Source: Boletus sp. NGJ (lineage: Eukaryota; Basidiomycota; Agaricomycetes; Boletales; Boletaceae). From it: a DNA stretch of 64,000 bases. How positions within the stretch are numbered: the first letter of the stretch is position 1; every line of letters begins with the position of its first letter. The stretch lies in the NCBI GenBank assembly GCA_019096195.1, contig JAGTXK010000014.1:124001-188000 (forward strand). Direction: 5' to 3'. The notes below the pieces were generated by a model. That model was given only the letters and a program-made list of their open reading frames with translations. It had not been told where the DNA came from and made no database searches. The position numbers and the translations under genes were made by a program. Shown piece after piece: positions 36,909 through 49,363 of the stretch.

Positions 36909-37383
36909 TGTTATGATATAGAATATTTTCAAACTTTTCACTTCAATACTTAACTTTTCATCTCATCAAATCTTTTCTTCTCAAGTCACATGACTGTGCA
37001 TGTGACCATGGAAACAATCACATAATATGGTCTAGAATCTATGATGTCAGATGACATCATACCTCATGTGATCCACAACCTTTTAATTTCTGCTCTTCTC
37101 ACACAGCCCCATTAATCTCTGTCTCACCATATGTAGTAATTTATCACACGCATAGCTTGGTCTGTGCACCATCCCTGTACATATATAAAGTAGTACCTTG
37201 ACAACTGGAATCCACAGTCTAATCCATTTGTATTCTGCTCCAACAACTCATTGCCTTAACCACTCTGGTCATTGTAGGGTTGGCATAGTATGGAGAATGA
37301 CTCTCCACCTCATTAGTTGAGCCAGGACCAGTGTAGCCTGCGAGCGTCGAGCCTTGTGGTTTTGTTCCGAAAGGTTCATAACA
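36909..37383 (+). repeat. Solo LTR, E3 family, inside E6
   Basis: 475 bp, TGTTATGATATAG...TTCATAACA, with perfect TSD GCACC (36904-36908 and 37384-37388). CpG-depleted compared with the E3 LTRs. It interrupts the E6 gag region. Confidence 0.92.
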
Positions 37384-38580
37384 GCACCCACCACTCCCAT
37401 GCAAAGGTCACCAGTGGAAGCCCCAGCCCTATGACCCTTCAGGATCCTGGGTGGTCAATTGCACTGGGCCTCATCCCCATCACCTCAACAAACCCCCTGC
37501 TCCATTGACAACACCCTATGCCACCAATGGATCCCACTGACATGTGGCTAAATGTGTTCAATGTGTAGCAACAGATCTACATATGAAAGAGCAGGGATGG
37601 CAGCCAGCCCACTGCCTCCACCCTTCTGGATCTCACTACTGTAATGGCAAATGTACTGCCTCAACAACCTTCACCCCACCATCCCTTTCCACCATCATTC
37701 ACTCCCCCCTCATCACCTGGAGAATCCCACTCAGGAGTGCATGGGTTCCCAATGACTTCATCAAAGCTGGGCAAGTTGCTAGTGGCTAAGCCTGAGTACT
37801 ACAATGGCAACAAAGAGAAGTTTGTGTCCTGGTGGAGAACGTTGAAGCTGTATCTATTGGGCTTCAAGATGACCCTGCTGGACAATTTAGAGACCTCATG
37901 ATGGCACAAGGAGCCATCCACATCCTCAGCTCTGAAAGCTTCAAGGAGAGGTTGAAGAAAAACTTCCAGCTGGTGAACCTCAAACAGGTAGCACAACAGA
38001 AGTTGATGGGGCTAAAGCAAGGAAAAGACATGGTGGAGGACTTCTTTACCAAACTCTACCACTATGCCAAAGAAGCAGAGTTCAACGTTGGCTTCAATGG
38101 ACAGATAATAGTGGACCTCATATGACAAGTGGTTCACTTGGACATGGTAGAATTTGTAGAGAGGAACAAATCAGTGTTGATAGAGTCAACAAATATCCAC
38201 AACTAGAAGAGAGCCCTCATGAGAGTAGTTAATATCCTGGCAGAAATCACCAACAGGAAGCAGTCAGTTTATGCCATTGGACCACTGCAGCCTGACCATA
38301 TCCAAATGTGACCAGCACATTCACCAGTCAAGGTGCTCCTATGGAGCTTGACAAAGCATGCATGGCAGGAGTGTGCCACAAATGCTCCAAGCTCTGCCCA
38401 TGCACCAATTACCCCCCCTGTCCTTGTCAGATGCAGGGAATCGTAATTAATGGACAAAAAGTCTCCCCCAAAATGTTCAGGCAAATGCATGTGATAATAA
38501 CAGACACAGAAAGGGCAGAGCCAATCATAGAGTGTGCCTCAGATGTAATGAAAGACTCATCTTTTCTCCTCATACAGTAG
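37384..38580 (+). pseudogene. E6 gag
   Basis: Capsid-like region with KPEYYNGNKEKFVSWWRTLK (about 37.79 kb) and the GLKQGKDMVEDFFTKLY block (about 38.0 kb), then the Cys-rich knuckle CHKCSKLCPC (about 38.38 kb). The part upstream of 36909 presumably holds its start. Broken and CpG-poor. Confidence 0.75.
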
Positions 38581-38838
38581 ACAGCCAGCCATTCTCCTAT
38601 ACCAAAACCTAAGTCATTGCATTCAAATCATTTTGCTGTAATTTGCAATGATGAGGCTGAACAAGACAAGGTCTGAGTGAATCTCCCAACACCCAAAAAA
38701 GGGGTAGAAATCCTGGAGCACCTCTGATCATCAAAGAAGAAAGTCACCTTTGATCTGTTAATAAAAAAGAATGACAGACCAAATGACTTCTGAACAATCC
38801 CCTGGAGACACCCAAAGGAACCCTAACGAAAGGAAGAG

Positions 38839-41611
38839 ATGTCCTCTTGTTCATGGTTAAAGATGTTGGATCCTTGGTCTATATATTGGATGAAGGCTCA
38901 GATGAAAAGCAACAATGTTGATTGCAGCATCAAACAATTGAAGTGTCTCAGGATCTCATCCAGGAACTCCAAACAATGTCGATGGATGACATCTACTGGG
39001 TCTTGCACAACCTGTAGCATGCTTCCAAATTCAAAAAGGTATCACTTCACCTATCAAGAAGAAACTCCCTTGGAATCCCTGTATAACTAAGCCTACCAAA
39101 CAGTGACCAGACCAAAGTTCAAGCCCTCATTGACTTGGGCTGTACAGGGTATTCAATCTTTGAAGACTGTGTTGCCAAAGAGGGAGTGCAGATTCATTTG
39201 TTGCCCCACACACTCACTATGTATAATGCTGATGGCACTGCCAATGCCAGAGGCAAATTGAAAAATTTGTCATAGTCAAACTCCTTGCAAGTCTAAGAAC
39301 ACAAGGAACAGATCACCCTAGTAGTGATCAATCTCGGGCCAAACACCATATTCTTGGGACACAATTGGTTAAAGATGCACAGCCCAGCCATCAGCTGGAG
39401 AATTGGACAAATCTCGTTTCAGTGCAGGAACAATCATGTAACGACCTTGGTAGATGAGGAAGACAATAAGATGGATGAAGACTTTGCTCCCTCACAAGGA
39501 GACTGGCTCTTCCAACTGGACAATGATGAATATATATGCAATGTTGCAATGGAAGTAGCCATCAAATATTATGCCCAAAAGAAGAAGAAAACCTTCAAGG
39601 AAGCTGCCCCCAAATATATCCATGAGTTTAAGGATATGTTTGCAAAAGAAAGTCTCGATGCACTCCCTCCAAGATGCCCCTGGAATCACATGATCAAACT
39701 ACTTCCAGGGAACCACAAGGTAGACTACAAGGTATACCGCCTGAACCTGGGAGAATAAAAGGAACTTGATGCGTTCCTCAAGAAGAATCTCAAATCTGGA
39801 TGTATCCACCCCTCCAAATCCCTCTTTGCCTCAGCATTCTTCTTCATTAAAAAGAAAGACAGATGCCTCTCTGCCCCATATAAAACTATTGAAAGCTTAA
39901 CACAGTAATGTGCCACAACTAATATCCCCCTCCCCCTTATTGCTGAACTCGTCAACAAACTCAAAGCAACAAAGTACTACACCAAATTTGATATCAGATG
40001 GAGGTACAATAATGTAAAAATGGCAGAAGGGGACAAATGGAAAGCAGCATTCAGAATGAACTATGGGCTCTTCAAACCCCTCATAATGTTCTTTAGACTC
40101 ACCAACTCATCAGCCACATTCCAAACAATGATAAATGCACTATTCAAAGAGTTGGTGGACCAAGGTGTAGTGGTAGTCTACATAGATGACATCATGATAT
40201 TCACAAGGATGATTGAAGAACACCGAAAGGTAGTACAGGAAGTGCTACAAATCCTATGTAATGCCCATCTGTACCTTTGCCACGATAAGTGTGACTTCAA
40301 AGTTCAGGAAACAGAGCTCCTCAGACTCATTGGTACCCAGAATAAGGTGAAGATGGACCACAAGAAGGTCTCCACCATCACAGATTGGCTCATTCCAACA
40401 TCCAAGAAGACACTCAAGAGTTTCCTTGGATTCCTCAACTTCTATTAATGCTTCATCAAGAACTTTGCCATGATTACACAACCACTTAATACACTCATTT
40501 TGGTGAAGAAAGATTTCATCTGGATGAACCACTACCAAAAGGTGTTCAACAACCTCAAAAACACCATCTGTGTGGCATCCACTCTCACCATGCCTACAGA
40601 GAACAAACCCTACTATGTTGAAACTAACAGCTCTGGCATTGGCATCAGTGCTGTCCTCTTACAAAAACATGATGGCATTTGGCACTCTGTCGTGTTTATC
40701 TTCTGCTTGCTTGACGATGTGAAGAGAAGATACCACATAGCTGACCTGGAGATGCTTGCCATCATATTTGCACTCAATGAGTGGCAACAATATCTCCTTG
40801 ACACTGCACACCCAATCAAGATCCTAACCAACCACAAGAATCTCAAGTTCTTCTGCTGTCCACAGGACCTCTTATGCCATCAAGTCCAATGGCAACAAAT
40901 CATTCAAGAGTATTCCCTCATAATTACTCACCAATTGGGCAAGATAAATCCTGCCAATCCCCTGTCCTGGAGGCCAGACTTTGAAAAGGGGGTGGAATAT
41001 GACAACACACAATAGATGCTACTCTCTGACATCTTTTTTCACCCCCCTCATCCCCAATCTCCATTAGTGTGGTTGCCTCCACCAGCATCATCTCAAGAAT
41101 CACCAAACCATAGTACAAACTCAGGACAGTTGCAAAGGAGGGACTCATGAAAGAGAACATCCCATGGACCCAAGACAACAGACTCATAAGGTGGAAGAAA
41201 CTTGTCTATGTTCCAAATGACAAAAAATTGCAAAAAGACATCATAACAGCCAATCATGACCACCCAATTGTGGGACATCCCAGTGTCAAATGAACACATG
41301 ACCTAATCATGAGTGAGTACTACTGGCCAACTCTTTGAAAGGACGTCAAAGGATATATAAGAGGCTGCAATGTTTGTCAGAAAATCAAAGCCAAGATGAC
41401 CTCCCTCCACACACCACTCCATCCTAACGAAATCCCATCATCCCCCTGGGAGATCATCTCTGTTGACCTTATTGGCTCCCTCTTTCAATCTAATGGCAAG
41501 AATGCCATCCTGGTCATTGTAGATTGTTTTTCCAAGATGATCCACCTTGCCACAGTCATGGACACCATCACCTCCTAAGGGGTTGCCACTGTCTTTCACA
41601 ACCAAATCTTC
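38839..41611 (+). pseudogene. E6 pol (linker, protease, RT, RNase H, integrase part)
   Basis: Linker (about 38.85 kb; LDPWSIYWMKAQMK), protease region (about 39.1-39.4 kb; NTIFLGHNWLKMH), RT (about 39.8-40.45 kb) with VVVYIDDIMIFTR, RNase H (about 40.5-40.97 kb) and integrase zinc finger and core start (about 41.2-41.6 kb; HPNEIPSSPWEIISVDLIG). Copia sequence begins at about 41612. Broken in many places. 40064-41523 is the right arm of the inverted repeat. Confidence 0.85.
40064..41523 (+). repeat. 1,460-bp near-perfect inverted repeat, right arm
   Basis: Identical, wherever compared, to the reverse complement of 32294-33753. The spacer is about 6.3 kb. Identity begins at TGGGCTCTTC and ends at GTCATTGTAGA. 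Confidence 0.9.
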
Positions 41612-43310
41612 ATGCAGGAGATGCACATTTACAAGCTCATAAAACTCCCAGAGGGTCACAAGGCTATTGGATGTTGTTGGGTCCTCAAGTTCAAAGAGGA
41701 CAACCAGGGTGGGTCAGTCTATAAGGAATGTCTGGTGGCACTGGGATTCTCTCAGATACCAGGAATTGATTATGGCACTACATTCATGCTGGTCATCAAG
41801 CCAGCATCGGTACGTCTCATAGTGGTCATGGCCTCTCAGCAGGACTGGGAAATCAATACTTTCAATGTGAAATGAGCCTTCCTGTGGAGCACCCTCAAGG
41901 AAGAGATCTATATGTATCAACCAAAAGGCTTCAAGGATGGCAACTGGTGAGTTTACATTTGGCTTATGCTTTGCACTATATATAGACTGAAACAGTTGGT
42001 GCTCAAGTGGTACAAACAGGTCTGCACTGTCCTGGGGGAGTTGGGTTTTACCAGGTCTGAATCTGACCATGCTTTATTCTATTATGATGAAATCAACAAG
42101 GCAGTAAGCCAAGTTCGCATCCAGTGCATGGTGGGTTGGCATATTGATGATGGAATGGTGGTTTCAAACTTGAGGCCTTTTCTCCAAATGGTGAAGTCAT
42201 GAATCACAGAGCATTTTGAAATAAAGGAGCTAGGCTCCGTGACAAAATACCTAGGAGTTGAGTTCAAGCACAACCACTCATCGTGCAGGATCTGGCTGCA
42301 TCAGTCAGAATATAAATATATTGCATTTGTACTCACTAAGTGTGGCCTAACAACTTGCAACCCCATCAGTCTTCCTGCTGATCTAAAGGCCCTGCTTGGT
42401 GATCCCAAGACTAAGTACCCCATCATACCAAACTTGCGCCCAGCATACTTGAAGCTGGTTGGAGAGCTGATATACCTATCTGTGAACATGCACCCTGACA
42501 TCTCTTACATTGTCAATGCTCTGGTGCAGTACAACAGTAACCCCGAACCATGACTCTTTGCAGTTGAAAAGCGAGTTCTGCACTACCTTGCTGGCACCCT
42601 GGACCTTGTGTAGTGCTATAAGTTCAACAAGGATAATATCGGAGAGCTCCATGCTTATGCCAACGCCAGCTGGGTGAGCGAAACCAAGAGGCGCTCAGTC
42701 AGTGGCTATACATGGTACTATGCTAGAGGTCTAATCTCTCACGTTTTCAATAAGCAGACAACCATAGCTCTCTCCTCCACTGAGGCAGAGTACATAGCTG
42801 CCACTCATGTTCTACAGGAAGGACTATGGCTCCGCTCCCTCTTCACTGAGCTCAATGTTGCATTTGCTTTGCCTGTGCCTGTCCATCTCAACAACCTCAG
42901 TGTGATTTCCCTCTCCAATGTGGCAAAATTTCACCAATAATCGAAACACATTAACATATGTTACCATTTCATCTGTGAACACATTGATAATAGTTCTTTT
43001 ACTTTAGTCTAGGTTCCTTCTTGCTGTAACATAGCTGACATTCTTACAATAGCCTTGCCATGTCCCACCTTTAAAACATTTTATGTATCTCTTGGACTAG
43101 TGCCTCGTTGAGGGAGTATGTTAGAATTAATTCCTTTCTGTGTACTTCAACTTGTCATTTGTTATTGCACCAGACTTGGTCATACATGCATGGACTCTCA
43201 TTACATAATCTATACTTAGTATTCCACACACGTTGCTTTCCTTCCTCCCTCAGCGATTCTCTCACAACAAGAGACAACCTGCTGAGACAGTTTCAGTCTA
43301 GCTTGTATAA
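41612..43310 (+). mobile_element. Ty1/Copia fragment (RT, RNase H, 3' LTR start) inside E6
   Basis: Reverse transcriptase from PEGHKAIGCCWVLKFKEDN (about 41.65 kb), the LGSVTKYLGVEF region (about 42.23 kb), then RNase H with SETKRRSVSGYTW and TTIALSSTEAEYIAATH (about 42.68-42.8 kb). GTTGAGGGAGTA (43107-43118) looks like the polypurine tract, with an LTR beginning TGTTAGAATTAATTCC at 43119. 5'-truncated. E6 resumes near 43311 well downstream of where it stopped, so E6 sequence was lost here. Broken in several places. Confidence 0.85.
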
Positions 43311-43755
43311 CCCCATACCATGCCAGCTCCTCCCCATCACAGACAAAGCCCAACCCTCCCCTGCCAGTCATTGTCCAGCAGGAGGAGGAGCACAAAGTTC
43401 AAAAAGTAGTCAATTCAAGGAAATGAAAGGGAAAAACAGAGTACCTTATATACTGAAGAGGCTATTCACATGAGGACCGCACCTGGGAACCCAAGATGAA
43501 CATGAGAAATGCCTCAAAGCTCATTGAGAAGTTTCACGTGGCCAACCCATCAGCTGTCTGCTCTCTCACTAGGCTAGGTAATTGCCTAACATGCACATGC
43601 CAAACAAGCCTCTTCGATGATGTGTCATTCTAAGTGTATACAACATCCCTCAACCACCTTCCCAATCATCTCTTTGAAATCCCCCCACCACTCTCTGAGC
43701 CACAACTCTCTAGCATCTTGGTCAACCAGAAGTTCAACCCCTGAAAAGGGGGTAA
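43311..43755 (+). pseudogene. E6 chromodomain region and polypurine tract
   Basis: Remnant with the VIVQQEEEHKVQKVVNSRK block and the chromodomain core (KGKTEYLIY; RTWEPKMNMRNASKLIEKFH), the family C-terminal tail (NCLTCTCQTSLFDD), then AAAAGGGGGTAA before the LTR. Confidence 0.8.
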
Positions 43756-44078
43756 TGAAACATTTTTCCTTCTCCTTCATAAATACCTACACACTTAGCT
43801 AAGAGACACTCCTAAGAACAATTACATATTAGCTAACATCTAAAAACTCAAACCCACATCCAGACCCATGATGTCATTCTTACATCACAGAACACTCTAG
43901 AACATCACATCACTATTCCAGCACACTTCACACCAACCCTAAAGTTGGTCTGTACACATATCTTGTAGTATAAATAGTAGCATATCCTGTCTGCAGATAC
44001 TCATTCTTGAAATTGCCATTATATTCTTTGGATATCACTCTCAGGTGACCCTTAGGATTGTTGGTCCTTTTTCTTTCA
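43756..44078 (+). repeat. E6 3' LTR
   Basis: 323 bp, TGAAACATTTTTCC...CTTTCA, with the R block CATTCTTGAAATTGCC. Followed by GGCAG and minus-strand E5 sequence. Confidence 0.9.
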
Positions 44079-45325
44079 GGCAGATACACTCAGACTTGAG
44101 GTTTTCTGTGAGGAACATGTTGAGTTCTTTTTGCTCTCCTAGGTTTACCTTGCAGTCCACATTGTGGTTTCTTGGGAGTAGTTTGATTGCATAATCCTAG
44201 GGGCATCTTGGGGGGAGCACATCAAAACTTTCTTTTGCAAATACATCCTTGAACTTGTGGATGTACTCAGGAGCAGCTTCCTGAAAGATTTTCTTCTTCT
44301 TTTGGATGTAGTCTTTAATGGCTACTTCCATCACAAAATTTGCATATATACTTGTTGTTGTCTAGTCAGAAGAGCTGGTCTCCTTGTGAGAGAGCAAAGT
44401 CTTCATCTGTCTTGTTGTCTTCCTTTCTACTAAAGTCGTTATGTGATCGTTTCCACACTGGAACAAGATTCATCCAGTTCTCCAGTTGATGGCCAGGTTG
44501 TGCATTTTCAGCCAATTGTGTCCCAAGAAGATGGTGTTTGGCCCGAGGTTGGTTACCACCAGGGCAATCTGTTCTTTGTGTTCTTGGACCTAAAGTTTGA
44601 CTATGACAAACTTTTCGATTTTAAATCTGGCATTGGCAGTGCCATCAGCATTGTATACAGTGAGCATGTTGGGTAATGAATGGGTTTGCACCCCTTTTTT
44701 TAGTGACAAAGTCTTCATGGATTGAAGATCCTGTGGAGGCCAAGTCGATGAGGGCTTGAACTTCTGCTTGGTCACAGTTCAATAAGCTTAGTTATATAGG
44801 GATTTTGGAGGAGTTTCTCTTTGGTAGACAGGGGGATGCCTTCCTCAATTTGGGGGCATTCTGTAGAGTGCATAGAACCCAGTATGTGTTATATGACAAC
44901 ATTATTCAGAGCTCTCGAACAAGGTTCTAAAACACTTCAATCATGCTGGTGTCATGGATGAAGGACTTCAGGTGTTTGATGCTGCAGTCAACATCGGTAT
45001 TTTCCACCTGGACCTTCATCCATTGTATAGACCAAGGGTCTAACATATTCAGCCAGGGACGAGAGGATATTTCTTTCTTTTGTTCAGGTTCTCTTGGGTG
45101 TTTTTGCAGGATTGTTTGTGAATTGTTTGATCTGTTGTCTCTTTTTACCAATGACTTGAAGGTGACCTTTTTGGGTGGCAAGGGGCACTTTATGATTGTT
45201 ATTTTTGCTTCTGGTGTTGGGAGGTTCACTCAGATTTCATCTGTCTCAGTCTCATCATTGCAAAGAGGGGTGAAATGGTTTCTCTGCAATGACTTAGACA
45301 GTTGTACAGGAGAACAACTGTTATC
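44079..45325 (-). mobile_element. Ty3/Gypsy chromovirus E5, 5' part (Gag-Pol linker, protease)
   Basis: Minus-strand continuation of 30800-34008. Linker with LDPWSIQWMKVQVENTDVDC (about 45.05 kb), protease region with VYNADGTANA (about 44.65 kb), and the region just before RT ending at 44079. Homology is lost near 45325, so the 5' part (gag, LTR) is missing. Very CpG-poor and broken in many places. Confidence 0.8.
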
Positions 45326-45769
45326 TTGGGTTTAAACTCAGTTTCTATGCCACTATCATGTGCACCATGCCTTTGCCAGTCCCTCACAAGCACATCCACT
45401 ATCCATATTACTATGGTTGGAGGGTCCCTGCTTATTTTTTTGACTGATCACATCATTGTGATCAGTTTCCTCACCTGTGCCACACATCATTGTGGCAAAA
45501 AGCCCCTCTTTCCAAACTCTGATTCAAACTCCGACTGGAAAGCCACTGAGAGCACTCCTCCAGCCCCTCTCCCCACAGTCCTCTCATTTGCTTGCCAGGT
45601 GCGCATAATTTGGATTCAACTCTTCTTGCTTTTGTTCTCAGAGTCCTCTTGTTTGCTTGCTAGCCACTGCCTTTGCTTTACCTGTTCCCTCCCATCCCTT
45701 GTTGCCTAGTGTTCCTAGTGGCTTTGTCCTGTATGTGTTCACTTGACTCCAATGTCATCCTGGGGTAGA
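45326..45769. other. Unassigned DNA between E5 and a Tc1 end
   Basis: No domain or repeat recognised. It may include the remains of the other half of the T-b element, but I cannot find its second TIR. Confidence 0.4.
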
Positions 45770-45944
45770 TTAACATAACTTCACAGCCTCTGATCCAAAT
45801 CACATGATCCAGAGGGCGGAATGTAGCCACAAGTGTGTACTTTGTTTGTTCCCACCAAAGCGAAGTGTAATTCCCACGGGTGTTTGTGGTGCGCTGTGTG
45901 CACCACATCAGGGTTAGACATTGCAACAGTTTTGGAGATCACTG
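45770..45944. mobile_element. Tc1 family T-b terminal fragment (one TIR)
   Basis: Reverse complement closely matches the first ~175 bp of 35128-36711, ending GGAGATCACTG then TA (45945-45946). The transposase is absent. It abuts Helitron helicase sequence on the right. Confidence 0.8.
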
Positions 45945-45946
45945 TA

Positions 45947-47309
45947 GGAGCAACAAGCATTTGTGGACAGAGGTCTACCTACCTTGAATCCCCAACAGAG
46001 TGCTCTCTACCATGCAGTGATGAACAGTGTTACCCACTCTCATGGATCCATGTTCTTCCTTCAAAGTGGTGGTGGATGTGGCAAGACCTATCTGGCCAAG
46101 CTCATTGCTGCTGGTGTTCGTGCATGAGAAGAAATTGTCCTGTGAATTGCATCCACTGATCTGGCCTCCCTTCTTCTTCCTGGTGGTCATACAGCCCATT
46201 CATGCTTCACACTTCAAGATTCCCATTCCTCATCATGAATGAAGTATTTGCAATATCAAAATGATGACCTCAATTATTAGCTCCTTCAGCAGGCATCTCC
46301 GATCATTTGGGATGAAGCGAGTCCACAGCACCATCATGTGGTGGACTCTGAATCACACTCTGCATGATCTTCTCAATTGAGACCAGCCATTTAGAGGAAT
46401 TACTATTTTGTTTGATGGAGACTTCAGGCAAATTCTTCCTGTTATCCAGCATGGCTGAAGAGAACAGATTGTCCCTGCCACACTCACACACTCCAACCTT
46501 TGGGCAAACATGACTGTCCACTATCTTCTTCAAAACATGTGTCTTGCCCAGGATCCTGAAGCTAATCATTGGGCACAGCAACTGCTTCACATTAGAGCTA
46601 CTGAAGGGGATGCGATCCTTCCTAAACACATGTGCTGTGGTAATGCCATGCAATCCTTCATTAATGCCATTTACTCTCAGCTGCTTGCCAGAAACCAAGG
46701 CCAACCACTTCCTGATCAGTACTTCTTGAATCACACCATTCTTACTCCTAGAAATATCCAAGTCCAGAGATTAACTCCAATATCCTCAACTCTGTTGCAT
46801 CTCAGAAAAAGATCTACCTCAGTGCAGACTCTATTACTAATAGAGAGTATAACTATGTCCAGCCAGAAGTCCTCCACACTTTCAATCCCTCTGGATTTCC
46901 ACTTCATCAAGTAGAGCTCAAGAATGGAATGCCTCTCATATTGTTGTACAGTCTGGATCCCATCCATGGTCTCTACAATGGTACTCATCTAAGGCTCATC
47001 AGATTCACTAGGTGCATCCTGGAGTGCTGTGTGTTGAGTGGAGAAGCCAATGTCAATGTCAATAATATGGTCTTTATTCCTCACATGGCTCTTGACAGTG
47101 ATATGGAGGATTCCCCTGTTCCATTCTGTTGGTTGCAAATTTGTGTCCACCTGGCCTATGCTATGACCATCAACAAGTTACAAGGACAAACACTGAAACA
47201 TGTTGGTATCAACTTGAGGTCACCTGTTTTCTCTCATGGGCAACTGTATGTGGCACTTTTATATTGTATCTATCCTAGAAATGTCAGGGTTCTATTTCCT
47301 GATGATTAA
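45947..47309 (+). pseudogene. Helitron-type PIF1 helicase relic
   Basis: Walker A region with LNPQQSALYHAVMNSV and FFLQSGGGCGKTYLAKLI (about 46.0-46.1 kb); ASTDLASLLLPGGHTAHS (about 46.15 kb); IIWDEAS, Walker-B-like (about 46.3 kb); FDGDFRQILPVIQHG (about 46.42 kb); and C-terminal motifs GMPLILLYSLDPIHGLYNGT, AYAMTINKLQGQTLKHVGI and FSHGQLYVAL (about 46.93-47.25 kb). This motif set is that of the PIF1-like helicase domain of Helitron RepHel proteins. The Rep nuclease part is absent, cut by the Tc1 end. Several in-frame stops and frame changes, so inactive. A stand-alone PIF1 gene is less likely because hairpins of Helitron type follow. Confidence 0.85.
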
Positions 47310-47456
47310 GAGGATACAAAAGTTACAAAAGTAGTTTGGAGTGAAGTATTTAGAAACGTGGAAATATGATTTGTACTATACTTTGTAACAATATTGCTAA
47401 AACATATATTTAGAGATTTCAACAAAGTTAAAGAACTTTTCAACAAACTTAGATGA

Positions 47457-47527
47457 TTGTGCTGAAGGCACAATAGCATGAATGAACTATATCCAATAAA
47501 AATCACATGATTGTGCCAAAGGCACAA
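47457..47527 (+). terminator. Two Helitron-like 3' hairpins
   Basis: TTGTGC..GCACAA (47457-47473) and TTGTGCC AAA GGCACAA (47511-47527), both followed by TAGC. Helitrons end with a short GC-rich hairpin just before a CTAR-type terminus, so these could be one true and one relic end. Confidence 0.45.
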
Positions 47528-47865
47528 TAGCCTGGCTGAAAGTGCTAATGCAGACTGAGTGGCCATGCTATGCTGTTATTAGTTGGTGCACATTAATCAA
47601 GGTAATAGGGAAGGATAAATATACCTATAAAATAGATATTAGTATTGCATTGTTATACTCACCATATGATCCACCAAGTCCACTTGCTATTCATGCATCC
47701 CTAGACCACCAAGTACAATTTGACAATCTGAATATCAATATCTAACCATTCATTGGAGAAAATTCCATGCAAACAAGCTTTTAGGGATTCATTAGAGTCA
47801 TTACTTATTTCCAACACATCTAGAGCCATTTTGTTGATGGTCTTTCTGTCAATTGGACCTTTTTC
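47528..47865. other. Unassigned AT-rich DNA
   Basis: Between the Helitron hairpins and a decayed LTR. No domain recognised. Confidence 0.4.
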
Positions 47866-48350
47866 TGTTATAATATGAATATTTTCAATCCTTTCATCAT
47901 CCATACTTCTATGTTTATTTACATCACCATGTTACAAAACTAGTCATGTAACTACACATGACCATGAGAAACATTATATGACCAAAGTCTAGACTCAATC
48001 ACATGACATGCCTCATGTAATTAATCTCCACTACTTTCACACCTTATTTATTGACACACTCATTACCATCTTCATATTTTACATGAACACTTTTTACTAT
48101 AGTAATCTTTCTCACATATAGCTTGGTTTGTGTGCACACCTATAATTTATATACTGTAAGCTAGCATTTTAACAACTAGAATCCCCAGTCTAATCCACTT
48201 TGTTCACCACTATAGTCATTGCCTTGGTCATTTGGCCATTATAGACTGTATTTGTTCAGATAAGACTCACATATCCTCTACCTAAGCCAGCACCTGTGTC
48301 GCCTATGAGGTGTAAGATCTGAGCCTTGTGATTTGTTGTGATTCCTATTT
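47866..48350 (+). repeat. Old solo LTR, E3 family
   Basis: Begins TGTTATAATATGAATATTTTC and keeps family blocks, including CCCCAGTCTAATCCACTT and GAGCCTTGTG. The end has decayed and no TSD is visible. Strongly CpG-depleted; the oldest copy of this LTR family here. Confidence 0.7.
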
Positions 48351-49001
48351 CCCTTAAGTCCTAAGTTCAAACAATATGTACCTAATAGTCCTAACCTATT
48401 ATGTTAGTCATAGTCCTTTTGTTTATTAGATTAAATAAGCTTTAGCAGGCTTTTCTTATCATCAACAGAGTCATCTTTGAGTCTCTTGTAGCTCAAAGTA
48501 AGTACCAAACAAGCTACTATCCAATAACCCTAGTGCAAGTTCCAAGTCAGGTGATGGAAATTTTATGGTTATATTAAACTCAACTTTTTGGGGCCTTCAC
48601 TGAGTCAAACTGTGTGCCTAAGGTCTAGGCATGCAGTAATCCCTTAATTGTGTTTCCACTCCAAGTTTTTGAGTTGGTCTCATTGTTGTAGCTATCCCCA
48701 AGCTATTTCTCATCAACTTCATGCCTGCCTATAAAACTAAGATCAAGCTCAAGCTCAATCAGCAGACAGTACTGGATGTACTGCACATATATCTGCCTGG
48801 TACAGTTGTTGAGTATCCTGAAACAAATAACAAGGTCACATTGGATACCTTTTTGAAATGGACCACTCTTGAGAGTGGTCTAATTCATACAATTCATTTA
48901 CATACTCATTAGGACCGCTGAAGAGAAGCTGAGCATGAACTACTAGTGAAAATGTTATCTACATTATTGTGATCTTCTCACAGACACAGAAGGTCAATAT
49001 A
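48351..49001. other. Unassigned DNA with a small ORF
   Basis: AT-rich. A 63-codon ORF (48721-48912, +) reads LDVLHIYLPGTVVEYPETNN and may be a fragment of a larger gene; I do not recognise it. Confidence 0.35.
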
Positions 49002-49363
49002 CAGTGGCTCAAAAAACTGTCCGCATGTTTGGTCATTTTTCACTAAACGTGTTATTCCCCAATAACCCCTAACCCTTACCCTAACATATAGGTGTATGAC
49101 ATAAAGCACTGACCCTTGGCTTTCTATCCATCAAGGTTTTAAGACATATGAATACGAATTGATGAACTGGCAGCCATTTCAAAACAATGACTCATTTAGA
49201 CAGTTTTTTGACTCTAAGTTTTAATTACATATATTGGACCCTAGCATGCTGTAATATGATTACATACATTTGGTAAGGCTTCTATTATGTCACCATTATG
49301 TAACTGAGTGTCAGACAACATATATAAACCCCATCATTCCATGTTTATTTTCCCACCATCACC

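Larger units (their letters stand above)
34009..44078 (+). mobile_element. Ty3/Gypsy chromovirus E6, inserted in E5, with nested insertions
   Basis: 5' LTR 34009-34311, PBS, leader, gag, pol, chromodomain remnant, 3' LTR 43756-44078. Flanks GGTGG (34004-34008) and GGCAG (44079-44083) look like a 5-bp TSD with two transitions. LTRs differ in length (303 and 323 bp) and by roughly a tenth of positions, so it is clearly older than E2 and E3. Insertions: Tc1 (35128-36711), solo LTR of the E3 family (36909-37383), and a Copia fragment (about 41612-43310) that replaces part of integrase. Coding regions are broken in many places. Confidence 0.88.
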
